Assembly (NCBI GenBank): GCA_029262835.1 | Contig: JAJCYQ010000023.1 | Coordinates: 1-64,000 of the forward strand | DNA: 64,000 nucleotides | Direction: 5' to 3' | Source of the DNA: Bacteroidota bacterium | Lineage (GTDB): Bacteria > Bacteroidota > Rhodothermia > Rhodothermales > UBA10348 | Position numbers and translations under genes: made by a program | Part shown: positions 34,433 through 43,363 of the stretch, piece by piece | Position numbering within the stretch: position 1 is the stretch's first letter | How the letters are laid out: every line of letters begins with the position of its first letter | The notes under the pieces: generated by a model | Databases searched by the model: none | What the model saw: only the letters and a program-made list of their open reading frames with translations | What the model was told of the DNA's origin: nothing

Positions 34433-35532
34433 CTGGGGCCGAGTACATGGTCCCAGGCGGCCTCGAGGTCGGATGGCATCACATCATCCTCGACGTATGC
34501 CAACCCGATTTTCCGGAGCAACACGAAGCGCAGTCGGCCAGCCTGGGCCTTTTTGTCGGAACGCATGGCTGCCGTCAGCTCCCCACTGGTCAATCCGTCA
34601 GGGAGTGCAGGAAGTGGAAACGTGCCGAGAACGGCTTCTATTCGCACCTGATCCACCTTCGCATGCAGGCGTCGGGACAGGAACGTGGCAGCGCGCATGC
34701 CGAGCACCACGGCTTCGCCATGGGTGAGCGTGCCGTATCCGGTGGCATGTTCGAGTGCATGGCCAAACGTATGTCCAAAATTCAGCAGTGCCCGCTGGCC
34801 CAACTCGCGCTCGTCTTCGCTGACGACACGCGCTTTCACCTTTGCTGCCCGATAGACCATATCCGCAATAACCTCCGGGTCGCGGGCCAGTAGGCGATTC
34901 CATTCCTTTTCGATCCAGGCAAAGAATGGTTCGTCGTCAATGAGCGCATGCTTCACCGCTTCAGCGAGACCGCTCGTCCACTGACGGCGATTGAGCGTGT
35001 AGAGCAGTTTGGTGTCGACCAGGACCAACTCCGGTTGATGGAAGGATCCGATCAGGTTCTTCCCCTGCTCATGGTTGATCCCGGTCTTTCCGCCGATGGC
35101 ACTGTCGACCTGTGCAATCAGGGAGGTCGGGACCTGGACAACAGGAAGCCCGCGGAGCAGTGTCGCCGCCGCAAAACCGGCCAGATCGCCTATGACGCCG
35201 CCTCCGAAGGCCACGATGGGTGTACGTCTGTCCACATTCCAGGCAAGGGCGGCATCGTAAATGGCGTGAAGATGCTTGGGACTTTTCGTCGTTTCACCGG
35301 GGGGTAGCACGAGGACCAGTGCATCCCATCCATCCTTGATGAAAAGTGCATCGAGGCGGTCCCGGTAGTGAGCGGCCACGTTGCTGTCAGTCACTACAAG
35401 GACCTTCCCGGCGCGCAGCCCGGCCTCCCGCATGGCGGATGGCAAGGCATCCAGATCGGCGAACTGAATGTTGTATGAGCGGTTCAGGGGAAGACTGACC
35501 GGAACAGGTTCTCCCAGGTTTTGAAGCAACAT
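34429..35532 (-). CDS. aroB: 3-dehydroquinate synthase
   Basis: 367 residues from the ATG at 35532; an in-frame start at 35562 would add ten residues and overlap the divergent gene more. NAD-binding GGGVIGDLAGFAAAT, the active-site segment VPTSLIAQVDSAIGGKTGINH, NLIGSFHQP, and zinc ligands in LAEAVKHALI and NFGHTFGHALEH are all intact. It catalyses the second step of the shikimate pathway. The start codons of aroB and the plus-strand methyltransferase gene share two bases (CATG). Confidence 0.95.
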   Translation of the reverse strand: MLLQNLGEPVPVSLPLNRSYNIQFADLDALPSAMREAGLRAGKVLVVTDSNVAAHYRDRLDALFIKDGWDALVLVLPPGETTKSPKHLHAIYDAALAWNVDRRTPIVAFGGGVIGDLAGFAAATLLRGLPVVQVPTSLIAQVDSAIGGKTGINHEQGKNLIGSFHQPELVLVDTKLLYTLNRRQWTSGLAEAVKHALIDDEPFFAWIEKEWNRLLARDPEVIADMVYRAAKVKARVVSEDERELGQRALLNFGHTFGHALEHATGYGTLTHGEAVVLGMRAATFLSRRLHAKVDQVRIEAVLGTFPLPALPDGLTSGELTAAMRSDKKAQAGRLRFVLLRKIGLAYVEDDVMPSDLEAAWDHVLGPR

Positions 35533-36130
35533 GGCCGACGGCGATTTGAAGGGCAGGCGCATTACAGACTACGTGCACGCGTATGTGAGGCAGGTTGTTC
35601 AACCCGGAGAATGTACAATTGATGCAACGATCGGAAATGGCCATGACACCTTGTTTTTGGCGAATTGTGTTGGACTGTCCGGAAGCGTGCTGGGTGTGGA
35701 TATCCAGGAGGCAGCTGTGACCGCAACGCGTTCACGCCTTCGTGCACATGGCGTATTGGACCGGGTGGCACTCCATGCCGGCTGCCACGGCCTTCTTCTG
35801 CCGGCCTGGCTGACCAGAGGCACGCTGGCTCCGGGGTCTGTGGCCGCGGTACTGTTCAACCTGGGCTGGCTCCCCGGCAGTGACAAGCAGATCATTACTC
35901 GCGGGGCAACAACAATCCGGGCGCTCAATGCCGCATGCCTGCTGCTTCGCGTGGGAGGCGTCCTCGCCGTTACGGCGTACAGGGGACATGCGGGTGGATC
36001 CGAGGAGGCCGATCGGGTCGTCTCTTTCATGAATGCTCTTTCGCCGAAACAATTCGACACGACGGCATACAAAGGGGACACACCTACCCCCACATCTCCT
36101 GTCGCGCTGTTTGCCCGACGCCAGGCTTGA
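35531..36130 (+). CDS. MnmM/YtqB-like class I SAM methyltransferase
   Basis: 199 residues. Motif I is DATIGNGHDTLFLANCVG, followed by GVDIQEAAVTATRSRL and VLFNLGWLPGSDKQIIT (the family NLGYLPG-like motif). It aligns end to end with B. subtilis YtqB/MnmM, which methylates the wobble uridine modification of tRNA, formerly annotated as an rRNA methylase. The ATG overlaps the start codon of divergent aroB, so its promoter must lie inside aroB or transcription is leaderless. The next gene begins five bases after its stop. Confidence 0.88.
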   Translation: MADGDLKGRRITDYVHAYVRQVVQPGECTIDATIGNGHDTLFLANCVGLSGSVLGVDIQEAAVTATRSRLRAHGVLDRVALHAGCHGLLLPAWLTRGTLAPGSVAAVLFNLGWLPGSDKQIITRGATTIRALNAACLLLRVGGVLAVTAYRGHAGGSEEADRVVSFMNALSPKQFDTTAYKGDTPTPTSPVALFARRQA

Positions 36131-36134
36131 CGTC

Positions 36135-36896
36135 ATGTGTCTGATCCTGTTTTCCTTCCGAGCGCATGCCGAGCATGAGTTGGTGCTTCTCGCCAACCGG
36201 GATGAGTTCCACGACCGCCCTTCGCAGCAAGCTGATTTCTGGGTCGATGCGCCGGACGTGATTGCGGGGCGTGACCTGCAGTCGGGTGGGACGTGGCTCG
36301 GCGTGACGACGGGCGGACGCATGGCTGCTGTGACGAACGTGCGGGAACCGGGTCGGACGGTCGTCAATGCGCGAAGTCGTGGCGATCTTGTGCGGTCATT
36401 TCTACTTTCACGGGAGTCGGCCGCGGCGGCCGCTGACAGCATGTACCGGGAAAAAGAGGCCTTCAACGGGTTCAACCTGCTGCTTTATGACACCGACACG
36501 CTTGTATATCTGTCCAACCGGACGTCCGGCGGACCACGCGTCATGGAGCCGGGCATATACGGGCTGAGCAATGCCGCGCTGGACACGCCGTGGCCGAAGG
36601 TGGAAAAGGGAAAGGCGGCGCTCCGTCGCGCGCTGGCTGACGGGTCGCTCGATACGCACGCATTACTCCCCATTCTGGAAGACACCAGCGTGGCTGACGA
36701 CGAGTCGCTGCCATCCACAGGCGTCCCGCTTGACTGGGAGCGCACCCTGTCTGCCCCCTGTATCTGCTCCGAATCGTACGGAACGCGCGCATCGACCATA
36801 GTCCGGATTGCTGGCGATGGCGGCATCTCTTTTATGGAGAAAACCCAGGTTCCGGCGTCTGTCAGGCCCCGCGCTGTGACGTTCGAACTGCTCTGA
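36135..36896 (+). CDS. NRDE/TANGO2-family protein
   Basis: 253 residues from the ATG at 36135. The N-terminus MCLILFSF places Cys2 as the potential N-terminal nucleophile of this Ntn-hydrolase-like family, and the family signature is LLANRDEFHDRPS. Further motifs: AGRDLQSGGTWLGV, AVTNVREPG and YGLSNAALDTPWPKV. TANGO2 proteins have been connected with haem or lipid handling in eukaryotes; the bacterial role is not established. Confidence 0.92.
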   Translation: MCLILFSFRAHAEHELVLLANRDEFHDRPSQQADFWVDAPDVIAGRDLQSGGTWLGVTTGGRMAAVTNVREPGRTVVNARSRGDLVRSFLLSRESAAAAADSMYREKEAFNGFNLLLYDTDTLVYLSNRTSGGPRVMEPGIYGLSNAALDTPWPKVEKGKAALRRALADGSLDTHALLPILEDTSVADDESLPSTGVPLDWERTLSAPCICSESYGTRASTIVRIAGDGGISFMEKTQVPASVRPRAVTFELL

Positions 36897-36930
36897 TGAC
36901 AATCTGATTTCTGAAAAACTACCGATCCTC

Positions 36931-38169
36931 ATGTCCACCCATCGCATACGTTTTCAAAATGACCGCGGCATCGAGCTTGCGGCGCACCTCGACCTGCCAG
37001 CAGACGGAAGGCCCTATGCCTATGCGCTGTTTGCCCACTGTTTTACGTGCTCCAAGAATCTGAAGGCAGTGGGCCATCTGACCCGTGCCATGACACGAGC
37101 CGGATACGGTGTCCTGCGCTTTGATTTCACAGGTCTTGGACAGAGCAAGGGAGATTTTTCGGATACGGATTTCAGTTCGAATATCGGAGACCTTGAGTCG
37201 GCCGCGGCCTGGTTGGCCGCCGAGTATGAGGCGCCCCGTCTGCTCGTCGGGCATTCGCTCGGCGGCGCCGCAGTACTGCACGCTGCGCAACGCCTGCCTT
37301 CCATTCGTGCGGTAGCTACTGTCGGGGCGCCGTACGACCCGGCGCACGTACGGCATCTGTTCTCGGAGTCTGAAGAGGAGATTCGTGCTTCCGGAAAAGC
37401 CAACGTGTCAATTGGAGGGAGACCCTTCACAATCCGAAAGGAATTTCTCGATGACCTGGAGGCACAGGACCCCGAACGTGTGATTGGTGATCTGGATGTA
37501 GCCATCCTCATCATGCATTCACCCGTTGACTCCATTGTCGGGATAGACAATGCAGCGCTGATCTACAAGGCAGCCAAACACCCCAAAAGCTTCGTTTCCC
37601 TGGACTCTGCCGACCACCTTCTCTCGAAGGAAGACGACGCCCTGTACGCAGGGGGTGTTCTGTCTGCCTGGTCCCGTCGGTACATTGAGGTGCCCACAGA
37701 GGAAGCCGGCGCCGCTCATGGCCATCGGCACGTCACCGTGGCGCTCGATGCATCGAGGTACCGTACGGAAATCGTGGCGGGCGGGCACGCGCTCGTAGCC
37801 GATGAACCGGAGTCCGTTGGGGGCACGAATCGAGGCCCGAGCCCGTACGACCTGCTTGTCGCGGGTCTCGGCGCCTGTACGGCCATCACACTCCGCATGT
37901 ATGCTGACCGGAAGAAATGGCCCTTGGACGACGTGCGCGTCCACCTTGTCCATGATAAAGTGCATGCCGAGGATTGCGACTGTGATGCCGGAGACAGGAT
38001 GGGCAAAATTGACCTGGTGGAACGGGAAATTGAACTCCTGGGCGAACTGACGGATGACCAACGGAATCGCCTGCTGGAGATTGCCGATCGGTGCCCGGTG
38101 CACCGATCACTTACAGAGGGTCAGGTTGTGGTCAAGACGACGCTGAAGACGTCGCCCGTCGAGGCGTAA
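36931..38169 (+). CDS. Fusion of alpha/beta hydrolase and OsmC-like domains
   Basis: 412 residues. Residues 1-255 are an alpha/beta hydrolase with nucleophile Ser109 in [11 protein letters not shown], Asp in [10 protein letters not shown] and His in [10 protein letters not shown]. Residues about 265-405 are an OsmC/Ohr-type domain ([22 protein letters not shown], then [10 protein letters not shown]) with the two reactive Cys that reduce organic hydroperoxides. The order and length match known hydrolase-OsmC fusions. The function may combine ester hydrolysis with peroxide detoxification. The CDCD segment in the OsmC part is unusual. It overlaps the convergent epimerase by 38 bases. Confidence 0.93.
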   Translation: MSTHRIRFQNDRGIELAAHLDLPADGRPYAYALFAHCFTCSKNLKAVGHLTRAMTRAGYGVLRFDFTGLGQSKGDFSDTDFSSNIGDLESAAAWLAAEYEAPRLLVGHSLGGAAVLHAAQRLPSIRAVATVGAPYDPAHVRHLFSESEEEIRASGKANVSIGGRPFTIRKEFLDDLEAQDPERVIGDLDVAILIMHSPVDSIVGIDNAALIYKAAKHPKSFVSLDSADHLLSKEDDALYAGGVLSAWSRRYIEVPTEEAGAAHGHRHVTVALDASRYRTEIVAGGHALVADEPESVGGTNRGPSPYDLLVAGLGACTAITLRMYADRKKWPLDDVRVHLVHDKVHAEDCDCDAGDRMGKIDLVEREIELLGELTDDQRNRLLEIADRCPVHRSLTEGQVVVKTTLKTSPVEA

Positions 38170-39208
38170 CGCCGAGCCCGGCGCCGTCTGGTAGCCTGAT
38201 GTGGCCCCGATCGAATTGAAGGCCCTCGTACGGGTCGGCTGCCGTATGCATGGTGCCGTCCAGGTCCAGCCAGTCGAAGAGAGATCCGATCTGGGCCGCG
38301 GCAGTAAGGGCAATGGCGCTTTCAATCATGCACCCGAGCATGCACTTCAGGCCGAGATGGCGGGCCAGACGGGCCTGGTCCAGCGCGGCGGACAGGCCGC
38401 CACATTTGGCCAGTTTGATATTGATTCCATCCACATAGGGAGCCAGGGTCTGTATGGAATCGAGCCCCTGCACCGATTCATCGGCCACGAGTGTATTATG
38501 TTGACGAGTGCCTCTGGCCGTCAGGCTCCCATGCAACTCATCCCAGGAGGAGGCCACGGGCTGTTCGATGAACGTGAGCATGCAGTCCTCGAGCGCGGAT
38601 ATGCATGACAAGGCCTGCTCTGCCGACCATCCGCTGTTCACATCCACGCAGAGTGCGCCGGTGTACACGCTCCGTGCGCGGCGAACGATGGCGATGTCAA
38701 AGGCCGGGTCCCCACATCCCAGTTTCAGTTTCAGGAACGGAAAGTCTGAAACATCCGCCAGCATGTCGTCGAGTTCTGCGAGGGACTCTGGAATGGGGAG
38801 CGCGTAGGTGCTCACTCCCAGCGGGCGCTCTGACAGACCGAGTGCCGCATGAAGCGGCAGGCCCAGATTCCGGGCCCACGCGTCGTGAACCGCCATGTCG
38901 ACGGCGGCCCGGGCCGGTCCCGGACCGTCAGGCAGGTCGTGAAGCCACGCATGAACAGATGCGTGGTCCCTCTCCGTGATATCCAGTCTGTCGAGTGGAA
39001 GCGTTTCAACATACTGCTCGATATCCCGGAGCGACCAGGGATAGTAGGGGGGCAGTGCGCCTTCGCCAAGGCCAGCGACCTGGCCATCCCCGTATTCCAA
39101 CTGTACACGCGCGTTCGTGCGCTCATTGCTCGTACCGTGTGCAATTCGGAAGGCATGGCGCAGGGCGAGGTGCAGGGGCGATACGGACGCCTTCAAGCGT
39201 TTTTTCAT
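38132..39208 (-). CDS. Dipeptide epimerase (L-Ala-D/L-Glu epimerase-like, enolase superfamily)
   Basis: 358 residues. The muconate-lactonising subgroup hallmarks are present: FLKLKLG with the catalytic KxK, metal ligands in VDVNSGW, FIEQP and VADESV, the second base lysine in INIKLAKCGG, and MLGCMIESAIAL with the DLDG segment that specifies Ala-Glu dipeptides. It would isomerise L-Ala-D-Glu from murein to L-Ala-L-Glu so that it can be split and reused. mpl lies 2.7 kb upstream on the same strand, in line with a murein-peptide recycling theme. Confidence 0.9.
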   Translation of the reverse strand: MKKRLKASVSPLHLALRHAFRIAHGTSNERTNARVQLEYGDGQVAGLGEGALPPYYPWSLRDIEQYVETLPLDRLDITERDHASVHAWLHDLPDGPGPARAAVDMAVHDAWARNLGLPLHAALGLSERPLGVSTYALPIPESLAELDDMLADVSDFPFLKLKLGCGDPAFDIAIVRRARSVYTGALCVDVNSGWSAEQALSCISALEDCMLTFIEQPVASSWDELHGSLTARGTRQHNTLVADESVQGLDSIQTLAPYVDGINIKLAKCGGLSAALDQARLARHLGLKCMLGCMIESAIALTAAAQIGSLFDWLDLDGTMHTAADPYEGLQFDRGHIRLPDGAGLGVTPRRATSSASS

Positions 39209-40179
39209 GAGCGCTCGCCGGAAACGACCACATAGCCCGGCTCGGAGAGCGATCGCGAGAGGGCGGCCTCAAGATGATCGGGCGTTGTATCGGGCCTGAG
39301 CGTCACGGATACGGGGCCACCAGGCAGTGTGGGCCAACCCAGGTGTGTCGCCAACGCGTCAGGGCCAGGCGTCGGGAGTGCGTCGAGGCCAGAACGCCAC
39401 TCCATGTGCGCGGGACCGGCACACCAATGGGGCCGAGCGGCTGCCAGGGCGCAGGCCAGGTGCCGATTGGTACGCGCCAACGTGCGCGCCAGCGCGTACC
39501 TGACGGCCGGCAGGTCGGTAGACAGATCGGCCAGAGAAGACTGCGCCCGAAACTCGACGGCTTCCGGATGGAGGGACGGGCACGCCGCACGCTGATTTGA
39601 GAGCACGAAGCGCGTGGAAGGTGCACAGCGGGTGACAAGGAGAGCCGTCGACAGGCATTGCAGTTCAAAAGTAGCCGGGCGGGCGCTGAAGTCCATACGG
39701 ATGTCCGTGTGCTCGAGGGAGCGCGACACGTCGGGGAGCATTTCTGCGAAATGGGCATGGTCCCAACACACGACGGGTAGTGTCGTCCGCGTTGCTCCTG
39801 CCGCGCGGGATGCATCGCAGATGGTACCGGAAAGCCGGGGCCAGATGTCGAGTCCGTGCCCGGAAAGAAGCGCTGGACTGTCCCTGAGCCGGAGATGAAG
39901 CTCCGGAAGCGGCATGCCGAGGTCAGACGTGATCTCCTGCAGGCGTCTGGTGATGTCGATGCCAAGGCGGCCTATCTTGGCATGCACAAGATCCTGCTGG
40001 GTAACGGGGTTCCGGCTCGTGCAGTCGGCTACGGAGATGAATGCCACGACAGCCTCTGGCGTCGCCTGTGGAAGTCCCCGGTCCAGGGCATCTGCGGCGA
40101 GCGCTTCCACCTCATCTGGTGCGGCGCCGTCAGGCGCCGCACCAAGGAGTTCGTCGATAAAATATTCAATGGCTGTCAT
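39205..40179 (-). CDS. Conserved-looking protein of unknown function
   Basis: 324 residues from the ATG at 40179; the open frame continues upstream into htrA, so this ATG (MTAIEYFIDELLG) is preferred. No signal peptide or membrane helix. The middle is rich in short acidic and His-containing segments (VVCWDHAHFAEMLPDVSRSL) and the end reads VSVTLRPDTTPDHLEAAL. I recognise no domain or catalytic motif. It lies 28 bases after htrA and overlaps the dipeptide epimerase by four bases, so it is cotranscribed and may act on murein peptides (inference from context). Confidence 0.75.
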   Translation of the reverse strand: MTAIEYFIDELLGAAPDGAAPDEVEALAADALDRGLPQATPEAVVAFISVADCTSRNPVTQQDLVHAKIGRLGIDITRRLQEITSDLGMPLPELHLRLRDSPALLSGHGLDIWPRLSGTICDASRAAGATRTTLPVVCWDHAHFAEMLPDVSRSLEHTDIRMDFSARPATFELQCLSTALLVTRCAPSTRFVLSNQRAACPSLHPEAVEFRAQSSLADLSTDLPAVRYALARTLARTNRHLACALAAARPHWCAGPAHMEWRSGLDALPTPGPDALATHLGWPTLPGGPVSVTLRPDTTPDHLEAALSRSLSEPGYVVVSGERS

Positions 40180-40207
40180 CGGTCCCAAGGTACCGAATGA
40201 CAGAACA

Positions 40208-41791
40208 TTATTCCGGCTTGGTGAGCGCTGTAAAAAACTTGCGAAGTGTGACCGAGCCGTCGGCCTCGCGGGCCAGACGCTGTACCTCGACCATGAAGGC
40301 ACGACCAGGCTCGATATCGCTGTATATACGGCGGAACTGATCCACGGATGAGACGGGTTTGCGATTCATTCTGGAAATGATGTCTCCCCGGCGCAGTTCG
40401 GCGTCCCGATAGGCCGTACTGTTCTGGTCGACCTGCGTCAGGAGCACACCCGCCACGTCTTCGGCCACCGGAAGTCCCATCGCCTGGAGCTGTTGCTCCG
40501 TCAGCGTCTCAACACGGAGCCCGAGCATTTCTTCCGGTGCCTCACGGTCTGTAGCGCCATTGTCGTTTGCATCCGGGTCGTCGCGCGCGTCATCAACGAA
40601 GCGTGACCTCTCCGCCAGTTCGACCTCTATGGAGAGTGCATCCTCGCCCCGCGTAACCTCGAGCGTGACCTCTTCACCTGGCGCCATATTGGCAATCATG
40701 GTACGCAGCTCGTTGAAGTCCCGGAGTCGCGAGCCGTTTACGGCCGTAATAATGTCTCCCTCCTGGAGACCAGCCTTCGCGGCAGGCGCGCCTTCTGTCA
40801 CGGACGTGACCTGGGCCGCACTGCGGGGTACGTTCTGCAGATCGGCCAGCGTTTCTGGCACGCGATCAAAGGTGACGCCAAGGAAGCCACGATCCACGCG
40901 TCCCTTTTCAATAAGCTGATCCGTGACATTTCGGACGACATCGACCGGAATGGCAAAGGCAATGCCCTGGTTGACTCCCGTCCTGGAGTAAATCGCGGAA
41001 TTGATACCCACCAGTTCTCCCTGCAGGTTGACGAGAGGGCCGCCCGAATTGCCGGGGTTCACGGCCGCATCGGTCTGGATGAGGGATGCGAACGGGTTGA
41101 TGTTGCCCAGCTGGACGCTGGTTCGCCGCAACGCACTCACAATACCGGATGTGACGGTGTTGCCAAGGTCTTCCGACATGGGCGACCCGAAGGCCAGGAC
41201 CCATTGCCCGATTCGGATTCGATCCTTCTCGCCGAACGAGATGGCAGGAACCGTGCCTTCAAAACCTACGAGCCTCAGGACAGCGAGGTCCGAATTGGGA
41301 TCACTGCCCACGACTTCGGCCTTGTGGAATGTCCCGTCGTGGAGCATGACCTCGAGATCATCCGCCCCGTCAATGACATGGTAATTGGTTGCCAGAAATC
41401 CATCATCACGGATGAAAACGCCCGACCCGAGCGCATTTGTACGGAACTGCTGAGGTTCTCCCTGTGGCTGTTGTCGGAAGAAATTTTCGAACGGTGATCC
41501 TTCGAACGGATTGACGAGCGAGCGCTCGACGAGGCGTTCGGACCGGATCTGTACAACGGTCGGAGAGACGCTGTCCGCGACGCGTACAAAGGCGTCGTCG
41601 ATCGAAACGCGCTGATCAACACGCGTGTCTCCTTCGTAATGAACCCGCGGATCCACACCCTGCGCGGACGTGGGTTTCATGATCCGTTCGGACACGCCCA
41701 GGATGTCCGACCCGGCGGTTGCGAACAGGATACCGGCCAGGAACGTGATGACGATAACGAGTGAGTAGGGAAGGGCTCTTCGTGTATTCAT
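40208..41791 (-). CDS. HtrA/DegP-family periplasmic serine protease
   Basis: 527 residues. An N-terminal signal or anchor (YSLVIVITFLAGILFATAG) precedes a trypsin-like domain with His138 (ATNYHVID), Asp168 (NSDLAVL) and Ser249 (GNSGGPL). Two PDZ domains follow (GFLGVTFDRVPETL at about 307 and MLGLRVETLTEQQLQ at about 425), separated by an acidic linker DDARDDPDANDNGATD. It degrades or refolds damaged envelope proteins. It is preceded by a 102-bp gap that may hold its promoter; an AT-looped 6-bp hairpin (41826-41847) lies there. Confidence 0.94.
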   Translation of the reverse strand: MNTRRALPYSLVIVITFLAGILFATAGSDILGVSERIMKPTSAQGVDPRVHYEGDTRVDQRVSIDDAFVRVADSVSPTVVQIRSERLVERSLVNPFEGSPFENFFRQQPQGEPQQFRTNALGSGVFIRDDGFLATNYHVIDGADDLEVMLHDGTFHKAEVVGSDPNSDLAVLRLVGFEGTVPAISFGEKDRIRIGQWVLAFGSPMSEDLGNTVTSGIVSALRRTSVQLGNINPFASLIQTDAAVNPGNSGGPLVNLQGELVGINSAIYSRTGVNQGIAFAIPVDVVRNVTDQLIEKGRVDRGFLGVTFDRVPETLADLQNVPRSAAQVTSVTEGAPAAKAGLQEGDIITAVNGSRLRDFNELRTMIANMAPGEEVTLEVTRGEDALSIEVELAERSRFVDDARDDPDANDNGATDREAPEEMLGLRVETLTEQQLQAMGLPVAEDVAGVLLTQVDQNSTAYRDAELRRGDIISRMNRKPVSSVDQFRRIYSDIEPGRAFMVEVQRLAREADGSVTLRKFFTALTKPE

Positions 41792-41893
41792 GACAGCGTA
41801 GCTGGGAAAGTTCGAGTTTCACATCTGGCACCGAAAAAAATGTGCCATTCTTTCCAACGTTTCTCCGCACGGCGTTCGTATGCGGACAACCTG

Positions 41894-43363
41894 TCAAATT
41901 GTCGCGAGTGCCTCCAGAAGTCGCCCATGAATACCGCCAAAACTGCCGTTTGACATGATGAGGGCCACATCGCCCGGCTGGAGGTAGCGCAACAACATAG
42001 GCAGCAGGGCATCGGCATCGGTGCCTTTGAACGCATCTGTACCGTGCAACGTCACATCCGCCAACACGTGATCCACGTCCATGAAATTGGACGGATCGTC
42101 GTTGTACCTGAACGGTGGTGTGCTCAGGAAGAGGGCATCGGCCGCTCGGAACGCGTCGGCGTAACCAGCTTCGAATACCTTGCGGCGGCTCGAGTTGGAG
42201 CGCGGCTCGAAGACCGATACAATACGGCGGTCCGGCCACCGCTCCCGGGCGGCCTGGATCGTTGCCCGGACCGCCGTTGGATGATGGGCAAAATCATCGA
42301 CGACCACCACACCGTGCTCTTCGCCACGGACCTGCTGCCGGCGTCGTATCCCCTCAAAAGAGGCAAACGCTCTTCCAATCTCGTCGGGGGAGAGGCCTTC
42401 ATCCAGACAGATACCCATTACAGAGAGCGCGTTCATGAGGTTGTGGCGGCCACTCATGTTGAGGAACATGCTCTCCAACACCTCTCCATGGACAACGGGC
42501 GTGAACCTGATGCCGCCATCGCCGGGCCGGATGTCACGTGCCGTAATGTCTGCGTTGTCCCTGTCCAGGCCGTAATAATGTACGCGCGCTTTCCCGTGCC
42601 CCGCCAGCTCCCGGGCTTCTGCATCGTCTGCGTTCAGCATGAGGAGCCCACGCTCCGGAACGAGCGACACAAACGCGCGGAACGCCTCCCGGTAGTCGTC
42701 CATGCTGGCGTAGATATCGGCATGGTCGAACTCCAGGCTCGTCACAATAGCCGACTGCGGACGGTAATGCATGAATTTCGGCCGCTTGTCGAAATAGGCC
42801 GAGTCGTATTCGTCGCCTTCCACCACGAAGTGGGTGCCCGATCCGACATCGAACGATACGCCGCCGTTGTTCATGACGCCGCCGACGAGAAAGCCGGGCT
42901 GAAGGTTGTTTGAGCGCAGAACGTGCGTCAGCAGGCTGGTCGTTGTGGTCTTTCCGTGCGTACCCGTAACGACGAGCGAGCGCCTCTCGCCGATGAAGTA
43001 CCGGGCGAGGGCTTCTGGAAGGGAAACCTGCGGAGCGCCGTTCTCGCGGGCCCAGGCCGCCTCGACGTGCGTAGGTGTGCAGGCATTTCCAATCACGTAG
43101 AGGTCTGCGATGCCGGGTAGCCGCGCGGCGTCGAATCCCTCGTATACCCGAATGCGTTGGGCGGCGAGCCGCGTACTCATTGGGGGATACACGGCAGCAT
43201 CGGAGCCACTGACGCGCTTTCCGGCCTGCTGGAACAGTCCCGCCAGCGATCCCATTCCGGTACCGCAGATGCCAATCAGGTATACGGATTCGGGATCTGC
43301 CGGCGGCTCGGGGCGCTTGAAAATGCGCAGGTGCGCATCCGGGAAGGCTTCCAGGGGCTTCAT
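41894..43363 (-). CDS. mpl: UDP-N-acetylmuramate:L-Ala-gamma-D-Glu-meso-DAP ligase
   Basis: 489 residues, normal for Mpl. Mur-ligase motifs: GICGTGMGSLAGL near the N-terminus, ATP loop VTGTHGKTTTTS at 132-143, Mpl-type DEYDSAYFDKRPKF, LEFDHADIY, NMSGRHNLMNALS and DDFAHHPTAVRATI. It joins recycled murein tripeptide to UDP-MurNAc. Its start overlaps the RND gene by four bases, so it sits in the efflux operon. About 20 residues precede the core. Confidence 0.93.
   Translation of the reverse strand: MKPLEAFPDAHLRIFKRPEPPADPESVYLIGICGTGMGSLAGLFQQAGKRVSGSDAAVYPPMSTRLAAQRIRVYEGFDAARLPGIADLYVIGNACTPTHVEAAWARENGAPQVSLPEALARYFIGERRSLVVTGTHGKTTTTSLLTHVLRSNNLQPGFLVGGVMNNGGVSFDVGSGTHFVVEGDEYDSAYFDKRPKFMHYRPQSAIVTSLEFDHADIYASMDDYREAFRAFVSLVPERGLLMLNADDAEARELAGHGKARVHYYGLDRDNADITARDIRPGDGGIRFTPVVHGEVLESMFLNMSGRHNLMNALSVMGICLDEGLSPDEIGRAFASFEGIRRRQQVRGEEHGVVVVDDFAHHPTAVRATIQAARERWPDRRIVSVFEPRSNSSRRKVFEAGYADAFRAADALFLSTPPFRYNDDPSNFMDVDHVLADVTLHGTDAFKGTDADALLPMLLRYLQPGDVALIMSNGSFGGIHGRLLEALATI

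Noticed and set aside
41826..41847. Hairpin before htrA as terminator of mpl
   Set aside because: The stem is only 6 bp with a 10-base A-rich loop, and no U-run follows on the minus strand.
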